The position numbers and the translations under genes were made by a program. Below, one piece after another: positions 5,857-7,856 of a stretch of 7,856 bases of DNA (its first letter is position 1; every line of letters starts with the position of its first letter). The notes beneath the pieces are model-generated. The model was not told the origin of the DNA and did no database searches. It saw only the letters and a list, made by a program, of their open reading frames with translations. Source of the DNA: Chloroflexota bacterium (GTDB lineage Bacteria; Chloroflexota; Dehalococcoidia; UBA2247; RBG-13-53-26); contig QMOF01000102.1 of assembly GCA_003650185.1 (NCBI GenBank), forward strand, positions 1 through 7,856. Reading direction: 5' to 3'.

Positions 5857-6780
5857 ATGATCCGTTCATTTCTTCCCACCGACCTGCTGGCGATCCTTCT
5901 CCAGGACGGATCACTGTCGGACATGGCCAGGACATGGGACGGCATGTGTAGGACCAGGAGCAGGCTTCTTACCTTGAGTGGCCTTCTGGTGCTATCTTTG
6001 AATCCCCGTGACAGGCGGAGGACCTGGGTCTGGGCCAACGGGTTTGGCTTTCGCGGGCTGGCCTCCGTAAGGAAACGGTGCATGGATACGTCCTGGGAAA
6101 TAGACCACCTTATTCTGAGAGAGCAGGATACGGCCTGCTGCTCCTCCCTGCTGGAAAGGTTAAGTCTCACCGGGGGCGAAAACGATGTGAACAGGATCTT
6201 TCTCCGGCTGCCGTCCGATAGCTGCCTGATAGCGGCTGCCGATGAGGCTGGCTTCTCGTGCTACATGAGAGAGTACCTGTGCTGGCTTCAGAACAACAGG
6301 CAGCCGGCGAGCGCCCCGGCGGCCAATTCGGACTCCATTCCTTTCCCCCGCCGCAAACGCCCTGTTGATGACTACAGGGTCTTCGAGCTGTACGAGAAGT
6401 GCCTGCCTGTATCGGTGCGCCGGGTGACGGGGATGACTTTCAGCGAGTGGCAGGCCAACAAAGAACGGGGCATGAAGGCCGAGTGGGTTTTCGACGGTGA
6501 GGAAGGTCTGGCCGGGTGGCTCGGGATCAGGTCCAGTGGCCGAGTAGGGCAGATTGAGGTCATGGCAGATTCCGATGAGAGGCTGCGGCGGGTAGTCGAC
6601 TACGGCCTGATGTTCCTGGGCAACTGTCAGCAGTTGTTCTGTCTCGCATCCGAGACTAACAGCGCATTGGTGCAGGTGCTTGAGCAACGTGGCTTCAGCC
6701 GGGTGGGGATGTACGCTGCACTGGCAAAGGAGCCGATGGCCAAGCAGAAGGCACTGTGCCTGATGCCGGCAAGTGCCTAG
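5857..6780 (+). CDS. Tandem GNAT-like (acetyltransferase-fold) protein, function unknown
   Basis: The 307-residue protein looks like two GNAT-type lobes. Lobe 1 (about 1-144) opens with MIRSFLPTDLLAILLQDG and contains GLASVRKRCMDTSWEIDHLIL, then the RIFLRLPSD...ADEAGFSCYMREYL stretch that matches the final strands of a GNAT fold. A Pro/Ala/Ser-rich linker (about 148-175) leads to lobe 2 (about 180-300), which ends in LASETNSALVQVLEQRGFSRVGMYAALAKE, also GNAT-like. The Q/R-x-x-G-x-G/A acetyl-CoA pyrophosphate loop is not evident in either lobe, so activity is uncertain; it may be a degenerate or divergent member. The start is 10 bases after the pdxS stop with only a weak upstream purine stretch, which suggests translational coupling. 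It has many Cys (about 10) and Arg residues. Family assignment is by pattern only. Confidence 0.65.
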   Translation: MIRSFLPTDLLAILLQDGSLSDMARTWDGMCRTRSRLLTLSGLLVLSLNPRDRRRTWVWANGFGFRGLASVRKRCMDTSWEIDHLILREQDTACCSSLLERLSLTGGENDVNRIFLRLPSDSCLIAAADEAGFSCYMREYLCWLQNNRQPASAPAANSDSIPFPRRKRPVDDYRVFELYEKCLPVSVRRVTGMTFSEWQANKERGMKAEWVFDGEEGLAGWLGIRSSGRVGQIEVMADSDERLRRVVDYGLMFLGNCQQLFCLASETNSALVQVLEQRGFSRVGMYAALAKEPMAKQKALCLMPASA

Positions 6781-6792
6781 ATTGTGAGGGAT

Positions 6793-7856
6793 ATGCAACA
6801 ACCTATCATCGATGACCTGGACGCGCTGCTGGATGTCCTTCCACCGGCGATATCGAGTGTTCTTCGTGAGCGAGACGACCGCAGCGAGCTGCTGGAAGTG
6901 GTCATGGACCTGGGGCGTCCGGCTGAGGCGAGGTTCTTCAACTACGAAATCGTGCTGGGCCCCCAGGAGGTTGTCGAGGAGGACATCGACTACGTGGCCT
7001 CCCGAATCGGGACCTTCGGGGACGACAACCGGGCCGGCATCGAGAGGACGCTCCACCGTATCTCGGCCATTCGTAACCGGCGAGGGCGCATTGTCGGCCT
7101 GACCTGTCGTGTGGGCAGAGCCGTCTTCGGCACTATCAGGCTGACCGAGGACCTGGTGCAGTCAGGCAAGAGCATCCTGCTGCTGGGGCGGCCGGGCGTT
7201 GGCAAGACCACCATGCTCAGAGAAGTGGCCCGAATCCTGGCCGACGAACTGCGCAAGAGGGTGGTCATCGTCGATACCTCCAACGAGATCGCGGGCGATG
7301 GTGACATTCCTCACCCTGCCATTGGCCACGCCCGCAGAATGCAAGTGCCCACTCCCACCATGCAGCACGCAGTGATGATCGAGGCGGTGGAGAACCACAT
7401 GCCCGAGGCGATCATCATTGACGAGATCGGTACCGAGCTGGAGGCGATGGCGGCACGCACCATCGCTGAAAGAGGCGTCCAATTGGTGGGCACGGCCCAC
7501 GGAAACACCTTGGAGAACCTCATCCTCAACCCTACTCTGTCCGACCTCGTTGGCGGCGTTCAGACGGTGACACTGGGCGACGAGGAGGCGCGGCGACGGA
7601 GGACTCAGAAGTCCATCCTGGAACGGAAGGCGCCGCCCACCTTTGACGTGGTGGTGGAGATACAGGGCTTCAACAGGGTGGCAGTCCATCCCGACGTGGC
7701 CGAGGTGGTCGATGCCACCCTCCGAGGAAACACGGTGACGACCGAGGTTCGGTGGTTGGACGAGGCGGGCGAGCTGCACAAGGCGAAGGAAAGAGTCCTT
7801 CCCTTCTCCGGGGTCGAAATAGCGCCCACACAGGCTGTCACGGAACCAGTTGAGCA
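6793..7856 (+). CDS. SpoIIIAA/Ycf45-like AAA ATPase (partial, runs off right edge)
   Basis: The frame is open from 6793 to the end of the window, giving 354 complete codons. Residues 1-100 match the N-terminal region of the family (ALLDVLPPAISSVL, VVMDLGRPAEARF). The ATPase core follows: Walker A GRPGVGKTT (132-140, Lys138), a SNEIAGDGDIPH segment, Walker B IIIDEIG (207-213, Asp210 and Glu211), VGTAHGN (His236) and an Arg cluster RRRRTQKS (267-274) before ILER. Proteins of this type, related to sporulation SpoIIIAA and plastid Ycf45, often carry a C-terminal R3H nucleic-acid-binding domain; that part would lie beyond the window. Their role outside sporulation is poorly known. The start is ATG at 6793, 12 bases after the upstream stop; an in-frame GTG at 6784 is an alternative, since GAGGG at 6786-6790 sits only 2 bases before the ATG. 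It is probably the third gene of the pdxS operon. Confidence 0.9.
   Translation, partial: MQQPIIDDLDALLDVLPPAISSVLRERDDRSELLEVVMDLGRPAEARFFNYEIVLGPQEVVEEDIDYVASRIGTFGDDNRAGIERTLHRISAIRNRRGRIVGLTCRVGRAVFGTIRLTEDLVQSGKSILLLGRPGVGKTTMLREVARILADELRKRVVIVDTSNEIAGDGDIPHPAIGHARRMQVPTPTMQHAVMIEAVENHMPEAIIIDEIGTELEAMAARTIAERGVQLVGTAHGNTLENLILNPTLSDLVGGVQTVTLGDEEARRRRTQKSILERKAPPTFDVVVEIQGFNRVAVHPDVAEVVDATLRGNTVTTEVRWLDEAGELHKAKERVLPFSGVEIAPTQAVTEPVE

Noticed and set aside
4815..6170. Long minus-strand open frame (451 codons) antisense to pdxS
   Set aside because: It overlies the fully conserved pdxS on the other strand, crosses the intergenic promoter region, and its product shows no domain and an odd His/Arg/Leu-rich composition. 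GC-rich genes commonly leave open antisense frames.
6160..7056. Minus-strand open frame of 298 codons across the GNAT-like and ATPase genes
   Set aside because: It spans two plus-strand genes and their junction, and shows no motif. The plus-strand ATPase reading has clear Walker motifs.

Overview
The window is GC-rich bacterial DNA and densely coding. It holds four complete or nearly complete large genes, one gene running off the right edge, and possibly the last codons of another gene at the left edge. The combination of a PdxS-type vitamin B6 synthase, a geranylgeranyl-reductase-like flavoprotein, a tandem GNAT-like protein and a SpoIIIAA/Ycf45-type AAA ATPase, together with a large multidomain exported subtilase, would fit Chloroflexota (Dehalococcoidia-like lineages). 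This placement is an inference from gene types and style, not from a marker gene, and a GC-rich member of another deep-branching or Gram-positive group is possible.

Layout, left to right. Positions 2-58 may be the tail of an upstream gene. Positions 110-3490 (+) encode a 1126-residue subtilisin-family protease with signal peptide, prodomain, intact Asp/His/Ser triad, a TIG-like domain, four close tandem FN3-like repeats plus a fifth divergent one, an acidic linker and a C-terminal membrane anchor. It faces a convergent gene at 3515-4735 (-), an FAD-dependent geranylgeranyl-reductase-family protein that starts at a TTG codon. A 229-base divergent intergenic region (4736-4964) carries plausible promoters for both directions and a small dyad. 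To its right is a likely operon on the + strand: pdxS (4965-5846), a tandem GNAT-like protein (5857-6780) and a partial SpoIIIAA/Ycf45-like ATPase (6793 to the window end), with gaps of 10 and 12 bases.

Functionally, pdxS makes pyridoxal 5'-phosphate with a PdxT glutaminase that is not in this window. The GNAT-like and ATPase genes are probably co-transcribed with it, but nothing in the sequence shows a shared pathway. The reductase probably saturates isoprenoid chains of a quinone or lipid. The protease is exported and most likely displayed on the cell surface.

I see no CRISPR array, RNA gene, transposon or phage gene, and no convincing new multi-gene system. The most unusual structure is a perfect inverted repeat of 25 bp per arm with a 2-base loop (4215-4266), lying wholly inside the reductase coding sequence. 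Next are the repeat structure of the protease, including an exact 32-bp repeat exactly one 324-base period apart, and the GNAT-like protein without a recognisable acetyl-CoA loop.
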